A DNA stretch of 5,590 bases from assembly GCA_036732565.1 (NCBI GenBank), contig DAINCF010000480.1, positions 1-5,590 on the forward strand, read 5' to 3'. Each line of letters begins with the position of its first letter. Position 1 is the first letter of the stretch. Position numbers and translations under genes: made by a program. Under the pieces are notes generated by a model that saw only the letters and a program-made list of their open reading frames with translations, searched no databases and was not told where the DNA came from. The stretch comes from JAIVJN01 sp036732565. GTDB lineage: Bacteria; Acidobacteriota; Vicinamibacteria; Vicinamibacterales; UBA2999. Shown here in pieces: positions 1 through 5,434 of this stretch.

Positions 1-12
1 GGCGGGAGTGCA

Positions 13-40
13 GTAGGGGCGGCTCGCGAGCCGCCCCTAC
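13..40. repeat. Perfect 28-bp palindrome, copy 1 (REP-like), at the 3' end of the PfkB kinase gene
   Basis: The two 14-nt arms (GTAGGGGCGGCTCG and its exact reverse complement) meet at 26/27 with no mismatch, so RNA from either strand could fold into a 14-bp GC-rich stem, with the central pairs opening as loop. The TAG stop of the upstream kinase gene is bases 2-4 of the repeat as read on the minus strand. The bases that follow on the minus strand are not T-rich, so it is not a canonical intrinsic terminator. It could stabilise the 3' end of the message or attenuate transcription (inference). Related copies lie at 1028-1054 and 1939-1965. Confidence 0.9.
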
Positions 41-993
41 GATGCGCCCAATGCGCCCAATGCGCCGAAGTTCTTGACGTACCGTTCTTCGAACTGCGGC
101 CAGGTGTAGGCATGGCTGCTGCCGCCGACGTGTTCCAACACGTAGGTCGCGGCCACGCTACCCAGCTTCGCGCACACCTCGAACGAGGCGCCCATCGCCA
201 GGCCCTTCATGAAGCCGGCGCGAAAGGCATCGCCAACGCCCGTCGGCTCTTCCATGCGACCGGGGGGCACAGCGGGCACGTCGACTTCCCCGTCGGCTGT
301 GTAGATCGTCGACCCCTCTTCGCCGCGCGTCACCACCAGCAGCGTGACGTGATCGAGGATGGCGGCCTCGTCGAGCTCCGTTTTCTGCTTCAGCAGCTCC
401 AGCTCGTAGTCATTGACGATCACCATGTAGGCGCCATTGACGCCCGCCGCAAGGGCGGCGCCGTCCATCCGCGCGCACTGCTGTCCTGGATCCCAGATGT
501 ACTTCACGCCCAACGCCCCGCATTCCTCGGCGTACTGGACCATCGCCAGTGGATCGTTCGGCGAGATGATGACCAGCTTGCTCGACGGAGGTCCCGACTG
601 CGTCCGAAACGAGAGCTCCGCCGCATTCGCCATCGCGCCGGTATAGAACGACGCGATCTGATTGTTGACCTCGTCGGTGCTGCAGAAGAACGAGGCCGTG
701 AACTTGCCGTCGACGATCTTCACCAGCGACGTATCGACGCCCGCTGCCTCGAGCCACGCGCGGTAGTCGCCGAAGTCCTGGCCCGCCGCCGCCATCAGCC
801 GAGGGCGCTCTCCGAGCAACGCCAAGGTATACGCGATGTTCGGCGCACACCCGCCGCGCCGCTTGTCCATGCTGTCCACGAGAAAGCTGAGGCTGACTCG
901 ATTCATGTGCTCCGGCAGGAAATGCTCGGTGAACTTGCCGGGAAACGACATCAGGTAGTCGAACGCAATCGAACCGGTGACGATGAGTTCCAT
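37..993 (-). CDS. PfkB/ribokinase-family carbohydrate or nucleoside kinase (adenosine kinase-like)
   Basis: A 318-residue cytosolic kinase, normal length for the PfkB family, which transfers the ATP gamma-phosphate to a sugar or nucleoside hydroxyl. Visible motifs are the N-terminal substrate-site GG with a following Asn (G47, G48, N52), an NxxE-type motif (N194 to E197), a TRGEEGS nucleotide-binding loop near 222-228, and the C-terminal signature TGVGDAFRAGF with the anion hole G252-G254 and catalytic base D255. No signal peptide or membrane segment is seen. The ATG at 993 is preferred because the beta strand MELIVTGSIAFD starts directly there, although no good ribosome-binding site precedes it. 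It lies 57 bp downstream of the MTA phosphorylase gene, which favours a role in adenosine or related nucleoside salvage, but ribokinase, fructokinase and other sugar specificities cannot be excluded. The last residues (GALGALGAS) come from a 9-bp tandem repeat, and the stop codon lies in a palindrome. Confidence 0.9.
   Translation of the reverse strand: MELIVTGSIAFDYLMSFPGKFTEHFLPEHMNRVSLSFLVDSMDKRRGGCAPNIAYTLALLGERPRLMAAAGQDFGDYRAWLEAAGVDTSLVKIVDGKFTASFFCSTDEVNNQIASFYTGAMANAAELSFRTQSGPPSSKLVIISPNDPLAMVQYAEECGALGVKYIWDPGQQCARMDGAALAAGVNGAYMVIVNDYELELLKQKTELDEAAILDHVTLLVVTRGEEGSTIYTADGEVDVPAVPPGRMEEPTGVGDAFRAGFMKGLAMGASFEVCAKLGSVAATYVLEHVGGSSHAYTWPQFEERYVKNFGALGALGAS
41..67. repeat. 9-bp tandem repeat, three copies, encoding the kinase C-terminal tail
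   Basis: Three consecutive nonamers (gatgcgccc, aatgcgccc, aatgcgccg on the plus strand) differ only at their edge bases. Nine is a multiple of three, so copy number changes add or remove three residues without shifting the frame. On the minus strand they encode the repeating Gly-Ala-Leu tail of the PfkB protein. The repeat abuts the palindrome at 13-40. Confidence 0.9.
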
Positions 994-999
994 AAAGGT

Positions 1000-1027
1000 C
1001 TTGGGCCTTGGGTCCTGGGTCCTGGGT
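1000..1027. repeat. Heptameric tandem repeat, four copies, in the MTAP-PfkB gap
   Basis: Four 7-bp units (cttgggc, cttgggt, cctgggt, cctgggt) run head to tail and directly abut the palindrome at 1028. They fill about half of the 57-bp gap before the PfkB start. On the mRNA strand this stretch reads as repeated CCCAGGA-like units, leaving no convincing Shine-Dalgarno at normal distance from the ATG at 993. The kinase may therefore depend on translation arriving from the upstream gene or on a leader effect (inference). Confidence 0.85.
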
Positions 1028-1054
1028 GTAGGGGCGGCTCGCGAGCCGCCCTAC
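1028..1054. repeat. Near-perfect palindrome, copy 2 (27 bp), at the 3' end of the MTAP gene
   Basis: This is the same element as at 13-40 with one base missing from the right arm on the plus strand (left arm GTAGGGGCGGCTCG, right arm CGAGCCGCCCTAC). The TAG stop of the MTA phosphorylase gene (minus strand, 1053 to 1051) is bases 2-4 of the element as read on the message, exactly as in copy 1. No T-run follows, so a classical terminator is unlikely. Confidence 0.9.
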
Positions 1055-1908
1055 ATGTACTTCCCGATGATCGGCGCCAGCTCCTGCTTCGTTTGCTCGG
1101 AGATCATCTCACGCCGCGTGATGATGGCCGACGCCAGCGCGGACGCACAGGGGCAGGTGCGTGCCCGGCCAAGGCCCTCGACGGCGCCCGCGATCACTTG
1201 CTGGGCGGTACGCGCGTTCTCGGTCAGCACCTTGATGATCACCTCGACGGTCACACTGTCGTGATCCGGGTGCCAGCAGTCATAGTCGGTCACCAGCGCC
1301 ATCGTCGCGTAACAGATTTCCGCTTCACGCGCGAGCTTGGCTTCCTGCAGATTGGTCATGCCGATGACGTCAGCGCCCCATGAGCGGTAGAGATTCGATT
1401 CGGCCAGGGTCGAGAACTGCGGCCCTTCCATGCAGACGTAGGTGCCTCCGCGATGCACGCGCGCGCCGACGCGATCCCCCGCCTCCGCGACCTGCTCGCG
1501 AAGGTCGTCGCACACCGGATGCGCGAATCCGACATGCGCGACGATGCCGCGTCCGAAGAACGTGCCGACGCGACCGAACGTGCGATCGATGAACTGCCCC
1601 GGAAAGACGATATCCAGCGGCGGGTACTCTTCCTTGAGGCTGCCCACCGCGCTCGCGGAGATGATCCGCTCGACGCCCAGGACCTTGAAGCCGAAGATGT
1701 TGGCCCGGTAGTTGAGCTCTGACGGCGTGTACCGGTGCCCGGCGCCATGCCGTGCCAGGAACGCCACCCGCTGGCCGCGCAAGCTGCCAATCACGTACGG
1801 CGCCGACGGCTCGCCGAACGGTGTCTCGACTTTCCTCTCCTCGCGGTCCGTGAGCTCCGCCATGTCGTAGAGCCCGCTGCCGCCGATGATCCCGATCCGC
1901 ACAGACAT
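1051..1908 (-). CDS. mtnP: S-methyl-5'-thioadenosine phosphorylase
   Basis: A 285-residue cytosolic purine-nucleoside phosphorylase family enzyme that splits 5'-methylthioadenosine with phosphate into adenine and 5-methylthioribose-1-phosphate, the entry step of methionine/purine salvage. Motifs in order: phosphate-binding IGGSGLYD at 8-15, RHGAGHRYTPSELNYRANI at 53-71, SASAVGSL near 84-91, GGTYVCMEGPQFST at 154-167, GMTNLQEAKLAREAE at 183-197, and TDYDCW at 207-212. The aspartates D208 and D210 in the last motif are the purine-binding residues expected for 6-amino purines, favouring MTA over inosine or guanosine. The start at ATG 1908 is chosen because the conserved N-terminal strand follows it and a purine-rich GGAAGGGG lies 11 nt upstream; a GTG at 1935 would add nine unlikely residues. 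The gene is 69 bp downstream of the epimerase-hydrolase frame and 57 bp before the PfkB kinase. Adenosine phosphorolysis as a side activity is possible. Confidence 0.95.
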   Translation of the reverse strand: MSVRIGIIGGSGLYDMAELTDREERKVETPFGEPSAPYVIGSLRGQRVAFLARHGAGHRYTPSELNYRANIFGFKVLGVERIISASAVGSLKEEYPPLDIVFPGQFIDRTFGRVGTFFGRGIVAHVGFAHPVCDDLREQVAEAGDRVGARVHRGGTYVCMEGPQFSTLAESNLYRSWGADVIGMTNLQEAKLAREAEICYATMALVTDYDCWHPDHDSVTVEVIIKVLTENARTAQQVIAGAVEGLGRARTCPCASALASAIITRREMISEQTKQELAPIIGKYM

Positions 1909-1919
1909 GCGATTGTCAG

Positions 1920-1927
1920 CCCCTTCC
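1920..1927 (-). promoter_or_regulatory. Shine-Dalgarno for the MTA phosphorylase gene
   Basis: The minus strand reads GGAAGGGG at 1927 to 1920, followed by 11 nt and the ATG at 1908. It is the strongest purine-rich site near this gene and decides the start in favour of ATG 1908 over the upstream GTG at 1935, which would lie 5' of the site. Confidence 0.6.
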
Positions 1928-1938
1928 TTCGCCACAAG

Positions 1939-1965
1939 GTAGGGCGGCTCGCGAGCCGGCCCGAC
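1939..1965. repeat. Degenerate palindrome, copy 3 (27 bp), between the epimerase-hydrolase and MTAP genes
   Basis: The core CGGCTCGCGAGCCG at 1945-1958 is a perfect 14-bp palindrome identical to the core of copies 1 and 2. The outer arms (GTAGGG on the left, GGCCCGAC on the right) pair with one mismatch and one unpaired base. It lies wholly in the gap, 12 bp past the stop of the upstream gene in transcription order, and does not supply a stop codon. The short arm is on the opposite side from copy 2, so the two best align in inverted orientation. Confidence 0.85.
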
Positions 1966-1977
1966 GCCTGCAGGTGT

Positions 1978-3279
1978 TCAGATGATCCGTTCCACGCTTC
2001 GCCTACCGTCCTTCTCCCTGATGATCGCCGCGGCCATCGACGGATCGTGCTCGAAGAACACGACGTACTCCCGCTCGACGGCCTCGCGTGCGAACGCACG
2101 CTTGAAGGCGAGCGTGTCCATGGGATACAGGTCGTATCCCATGACCCACGCGTCCGGCACGTGCACGGACGTCGGGTACATGTCGGCGGTGAACGCCGCG
2201 GTCTTGCCGCCCGACTCGATCATCACCACCTGATGATGACTGGTATGCCCGCCGGAACGTCGCAGGCGCACGCCCGGCATCACCTCTGCGTCATCGTCCA
2301 CCAACGTCAGCACGCCGGCGTCGGCGATCGGCACGAAGTTCTCTGCCAGATAGCTCGCGCGATTGCGCTCGTGCGGATGCGTCGCGTCCTCCCATTCGAG
2401 GCGATGGGCGAAATAGCGCGCGCGAGGAAACCGCGGGACGAGGCGACCGTCGGCGGCCCTCTTCGTGAACCCGCCCACATGATCGAAGTGGAGGTGGCTG
2501 GCGAGCACGACGTCGATGTCGTCGGCCGACAAGCCGGCCTCGGCCAGCGCGTGGTCCAGGTGATACTGGCGCTCGAGGCCGTAGATGTCGGCGCTCTTCG
2601 CATCCATCTTGTCGCCGCACCCGGCGTCGATGATCATCGTCCGCTCGCCGCGGATGACAAGCGGGCGCATGCCGAGGGGGATGCGATTGCGATCGTCGGG
2701 CGGCAAGCGCTTCTCCCACAGCGTGCGGGGGACGACGCCGAACATCGCGCCGCCGTCGAGATGAATGAAGCCATCCGAGAGCGTCAGGAGCTCGAGATCG
2801 CCCAGCACGTATCGAGTGGGCGTCCGGAAACGCGGGACCGACTGACTGCCGATCACGGCCGACGTGGGGACCTGGGCCGGCGCCGCTTGTTTCAGTTCGA
2901 CGAGCACGCCATGCGCCGCGGATGGGTGAACGAACGCCACCAGCGCCCCCTCGGCGCCGCGCCGCAGCGTCTTGTCGATCACGCGAACGCCTCGGGCGTC
3001 GAGCCGCGCCAGGGCCGCGTGAATGTCGTCGACGCGCAGCGTCAAATGGTGGATGCCGGGGCCTCGCTTGTCGAGATACCGCGCGATCGGCGAATCGGGC
3101 GCCGTGGCTTCGAGCAGCTCGAGCGACGGATCGCCGACCGGAATGAAGTGCGCTCGCACGCGCTGCTCGGTCACGTCCTCGGGGGGCTCGACCTCGAGGC
3201 CGAGCGCGTCGCGGTAAAAGGCGAGCGCCGCGTCGACGTCCGCGACCGCAATCCCGACATGGTCCAGCCAGGCCTTCAT
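1978..3279 (-). CDS. Methylmalonyl-CoA epimerase fused to a metallo-beta-lactamase-fold hydrolase
   Basis: One uninterrupted frame of 433 residues with two complete domains. Residues 1-131 are a vicinal-oxygen-chelate methylmalonyl-CoA epimerase, which interconverts (S)- and (R)-methylmalonyl-CoA: LDHVGIAV with metal ligand H7, the EDVTEQRVRA segment with Q39, GPGIHHLTLRVDDI with H77/H78, and GVLVELKQ with E128. About 20 Ala/Pro/Ser-rich residues follow. Residues from about 151 to 433 are an MBL-fold metallo-hydrolase with HLHFDH (H262, H264, D266, H267), H345 in SGGHTSHH, D366 in TADMYPT and H411 in FFEHD, a full dinuclear metal site; it resembles lactonase/organophosphatase-like members and its substrate is unknown. 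The ATG at 3279 is preferred: GGGGA lies 7 nt upstream, and the frame extension to 3327 only translates a repeat. The epimerase fits with the adjacent MeaB gene. The fusion may be real or result from a one-base insertion or error near 2853-2869. The two domain assignments are firm; the single-polypeptide state is less certain. Confidence 0.85.
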   Translation of the reverse strand: MKAWLDHVGIAVADVDAALAFYRDALGLEVEPPEDVTEQRVRAHFIPVGDPSLELLEATAPDSPIARYLDKRGPGIHHLTLRVDDIHAALARLDARGVRVIDKTLRRGAEGALVAFVHPSAAHGVLVELKQAAPAQVPTSAVIGSQSVPRFRTPTRYVLGDLELLTLSDGFIHLDGGAMFGVVPRTLWEKRLPPDDRNRIPLGMRPLVIRGERTMIIDAGCGDKMDAKSADIYGLERQYHLDHALAEAGLSADDIDVVLASHLHFDHVGGFTKRAADGRLVPRFPRARYFAHRLEWEDATHPHERNRASYLAENFVPIADAGVLTLVDDDAEVMPGVRLRRSGGHTSHHQVVMIESGGKTAAFTADMYPTSVHVPDAWVMGYDLYPMDTLAFKRAFAREAVEREYVVFFEHDPSMAAAIIREKDGRRSVERII

Positions 3280-3289
3280 CAATCCATCC

Positions 3290-3324
3290 CCGTCTCGAGG
3301 CTCGAGATGTCCGTCTCGAGGCTC
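3290..3324. repeat. Two 14-bp direct repeats with a 21-bp period before the epimerase gene
   Basis: The sequence ccgtctcgaggctc occurs at 3290-3303 and again at 3311-3324. The first copy extends into a small inverted repeat (tctcgag, one base, ctcgaga). The 21-bp period is seven codons, so the minus-strand frame reads a repeated Glu-Pro-Arg-Asp-Gly, which explains a spurious N-terminal extension of the epimerase frame. The repeat lies in the 66-bp MeaB-epimerase gap. Confidence 0.85.
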
Positions 3325-3329
3325 CAACC

Positions 3330-3357
3330 GCCCGGGCCGCGGGCTTCAGGCTTCAGG
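3330..3357. repeat. Small hairpin and CTTCAGG tandem duplication at the MeaB stop
   Basis: At 3330-3344 a GCCCG / CGGGC inverted repeat with a 5-nt loop can form a short GC hairpin. Immediately next to it, cttcagg occurs twice head to tail (3344-3350 and 3351-3357). The MeaB TGA stop (3348 to 3346, minus strand) falls inside this duplication. No T-run follows the hairpin in the direction of transcription, so it is at most a weak pause or processing site. Confidence 0.6.
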
Positions 3358-4317
3358 TCCCACGACCCTTCTCATGATTTGCGCGGCGGCCGTGTATGGG
3401 TCCACCTCGCGCGCGGCGATCTGCCCGACGATCGTCTCGAGCTCCGCCGCACTCAACACGTTGTCGACGCGCTCGAGGAAGCGGCTCGTCAGCAGCTCAC
3501 GCAGACGAAACTCGTGCCGCGTTCGCAAGCGACGCAGCCGCGAGGCCTCGGGCCGCGCCCGAAACTGTTGCACGGCCTCCCATAGCTCGGTCACGCCCTT
3601 GCCCGTCGATGCCTCGGTCTTCACGATTGGTGGCCGCCATTCGCCATCGGCGAACGACTGCAGCGCCAGATTCGACTCGATGGCGCTCACCAGCCGATCC
3701 GCGCCGTCGCGATCGGCCTTGTTCACCACGAACACATCGGCGATCTCCATGATCCCCGCCTTCAACGCCTGCACATCGTCGCCCGTGCCCGGAACGAGCA
3801 CCACAATCGCGACATCGGCCGTTCGCACGATATCCACTTCGTCCTGCCCGACGCCGACGGTCTCGATGATGACGAGGCTCTTGCCGGCCGCATCGAGGAC
3901 GAGCGCGGCGTCGCCGGTCGCGCGCGCCAAGCCCCCGAGGTTGCCCCGCGTGGCCATGCTGCGAATGAACACGTCGGCATCGGCCGCATGCGCCTGCATG
4001 CGGATCCGATCGCCGAGGATCGCGCCGCCGGTAAAGGGGCTCGTCGGATCGACGGCCACCACTCCCAGCGTCTCGCCGCGCGCGCGCGCCCCCGTCACCA
4101 GGCGATCGACCAGCGTGCTCTTGCCGGCGCCGGGGGGACCGGTGACGCCGACAAGATAGGACCGGCCGGTACGCGGGAAGATCGCGCGGATCAAGTCGGC
4201 CGCCGCCGGTGCCTCGTCTTCGATGAGCGAGATTGCCCGTGCCATCGCCCGCACATCGCCAGACAGGACGCGATCTGCCAGGGCGCTCAACTCAATTGGC
4301 CAGGAGCTGGCGAGCAA
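3346..4317 (-). CDS. meaB: MeaB/ArgK-family GTPase, chaperone of methylmalonyl-CoA mutase
   Basis: A 323-residue cytosolic P-loop GTPase of the G3E/MeaB type, which uses GTP hydrolysis to gate cobalamin loading and to protect or reactivate adenosylcobalamin-dependent acyl-CoA mutases. Visible motifs: Walker A GPPGAGKST at 60-68, the family segment VDPTSPFTGGAILGDR at 89-104, RSMATRGNLGGL near 119-130, the switch ETVGVGQDE at 152-160, NKAD guanine-specificity motif at 199-202, and a helical C-terminal dimerisation arm (about 255-320). Length is typical. The start is uncertain. The first possible codon is TTG at 4317, overlapping the dehydrogenase by 26 bp. A second TTG at 4290 lies one base after the dehydrogenase TGA and gives 314 residues. 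An internal ATG at 4245 would cut into the conserved first helix. None has a strong Shine-Dalgarno, so translation is probably coupled to the preceding gene. The epimerase directly downstream supports the methylmalonyl-CoA role. Confidence 0.95.
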   Translation of the reverse strand: MLASSWPIELSALADRVLSGDVRAMARAISLIEDEAPAAADLIRAIFPRTGRSYLVGVTGPPGAGKSTLVDRLVTGARARGETLGVVAVDPTSPFTGGAILGDRIRMQAHAADADVFIRSMATRGNLGGLARATGDAALVLDAAGKSLVIIETVGVGQDEVDIVRTADVAIVVLVPGTGDDVQALKAGIMEIADVFVVNKADRDGADRLVSAIESNLALQSFADGEWRPPIVKTEASTGKGVTELWEAVQQFRARPEASRLRRLRTRHEFRLRELLTSRFLERVDNVLSAAELETIVGQIAAREVDPYTAAAQIMRRVVGPEA

Positions 4318-5434
4318 TCACGAGCCGCTGCACTTCGCTCGTCCCCTCGCCGATGGTCGTCAACTTGACGTCGCGAAAGAACTTCTCGGCCGGGTAGTCT
4401 TTGACGAAACCATATCCGCCGTGAATCTGCACGCTGTCTTCGGACGCGCGCACGGCGATCTCGCTCGCGTAGAGCTTGGCCATCGACGAGGCCAGCGTCG
4501 TCCGGCGCCCTTGATCCTTCAGCCATGCGGCGCGATACGTGAGCAGACGAGCGGTCTCGACACGCGCGGCGTTGTCCACGAGCTTCCAGCGAATCGACTG
4601 GAACGTCCCAATCGCCCGACCGAACTGTTTGCGCTGAAAGGCGTAGCTCCGCGCCGCTTCGTACGCGCCCTGCGCGAGGCCAACCGCGAGCGCGGCGATG
4701 CCGATGCGCCCGGCGTCCAGCACCTGCAGCGTCTGGATGAAGCCCTGTCCTTCGTCGCCGATCAGGTTCTCCGCGGGCACGCGGCAGTTCTGAAAGATGA
4801 CCTCGGTGGTCTCGCTCGCGCGCATGCCAAGCTTGTCTTCCTTCTTCCCCGCCAACAGGCCGGTCGTACCGCGCTCGACGATGAAGGCCGAGATGCCTTT
4901 GCTGCCCTTGGTGCGATCGGTGATGGCCATCGCCACGAGCGTATCGCCCGACGTTCCGTGCGTGATGAAGGCCTTCGATCCGTTCAGCACCCAGCAGTCG
5001 CCTTCGCGAACCGCCGTCGTGCGCATCGCCGCGGCGTCGCTGCCGGAACCGGGCTCGGTGAGACCCCACGCCGCCAGTTTCTCGCCGCGCGCAAGCGGGG
5101 TGAGATACTTCTGCTTCTGCGCCGGGCTGCCGAACATCGAGATATGCGCCGCGCCCAGGCCGTTGTGCGCGGCCACCGACAGCGACACGCTCGGATCGAC
5201 GCGCGCCAGCTCCTCGATGCAGAGGCAGTAGTCGACCGCCGACATCTCGGAACCGCCGAACTCGGCTGGAAACTGGATGCCCATCAACCCGAGGTCCGCC
5301 AACTTCGGCCAGAGCGCGCGGGGGAGTTGCTGCGCGTTGTCCCACGCCATGACATGCGGCTTGATCTCGGCCTCCGCGAACTCGCGGACGCTCCGCCGCA
5401 ACAGTTCCTGGTCTTCGCCGAACGCCACGCTCAT
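4292..5434 (-). CDS. Acyl-CoA dehydrogenase (short/branched-chain type)
   Basis: A 380-residue FAD enzyme that introduces an alpha-beta double bond into acyl-CoA and passes electrons to electron-transfer flavoprotein. Domains in order: N-terminal helical domain (about 6-117), middle beta domain with the first family signature LTEPGSGSDAAAM at 125-137 and WVLNGSKAFIT at 148-158, and C-terminal helical domain with RKQFGRAIGTFQ (268-279), the second signature QIHGGYGFVKDYPAEKFFRD (336-355) and the catalytic-base glutamate E363 in IGEGTSE. The E363 position is that of short-, medium- and branched-short-chain enzymes, but chain length cannot be fixed from sequence alone. The ATG at 5434 is chosen because MSVAFGEDQELLRRSVREF matches a usual family start; the 37-residue extension to 5545 is Arg/Pro-rich translation of repeats, and a GTG at 5437 is also possible. 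It is the first gene of the cluster, overlapping or abutting meaB. In this setting it may feed branched-chain amino acid or odd-chain acyl-CoA breakdown toward propionyl-CoA (inference). Confidence 0.95.
   Translation of the reverse strand: MSVAFGEDQELLRRSVREFAEAEIKPHVMAWDNAQQLPRALWPKLADLGLMGIQFPAEFGGSEMSAVDYCLCIEELARVDPSVSLSVAAHNGLGAAHISMFGSPAQKQKYLTPLARGEKLAAWGLTEPGSGSDAAAMRTTAVREGDCWVLNGSKAFITHGTSGDTLVAMAITDRTKGSKGISAFIVERGTTGLLAGKKEDKLGMRASETTEVIFQNCRVPAENLIGDEGQGFIQTLQVLDAGRIGIAALAVGLAQGAYEAARSYAFQRKQFGRAIGTFQSIRWKLVDNAARVETARLLTYRAAWLKDQGRRTTLASSMAKLYASEIAVRASEDSVQIHGGYGFVKDYPAEKFFRDVKLTTIGEGTSEVQRLVIARQLLAN

Noticed and set aside
13..40. Rho-independent terminator after the PfkB gene
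   Set aside because: The stem is strong but no run of T follows on the minus strand, and a closely related element occurs inside the presumed operon at 1028-1054.
112..1383. Plus-strand open frame of 423 codons opposite PfkB and MTAP
   Set aside because: The translation is Arg/His-rich with no motif and spans two clearly real genes plus their repeat-filled gap, so it is an antisense shadow.
13..1965. CRISPR array
   Set aside because: The three palindromes are about 0.9-1 kb apart with complete genes between them, not repeat-spacer units.
3280..3327. N-terminal extension of the epimerase with repeated Glu-Pro-Arg-Asp-Gly
   Set aside because: It is translation of the 21-bp-period direct repeat; the conserved epimerase strand begins right after the ATG at 3279, which has a reasonable Shine-Dalgarno.
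1735..3585. Long plus-strand open frame of 616 codons
   Set aside because: It runs antisense across the MTAP start, the epimerase-hydrolase and the MeaB end. It is His/Arg/Asp-rich, has no recognisable domain and is explained by the GC-biased third positions of the real genes on the other strand.
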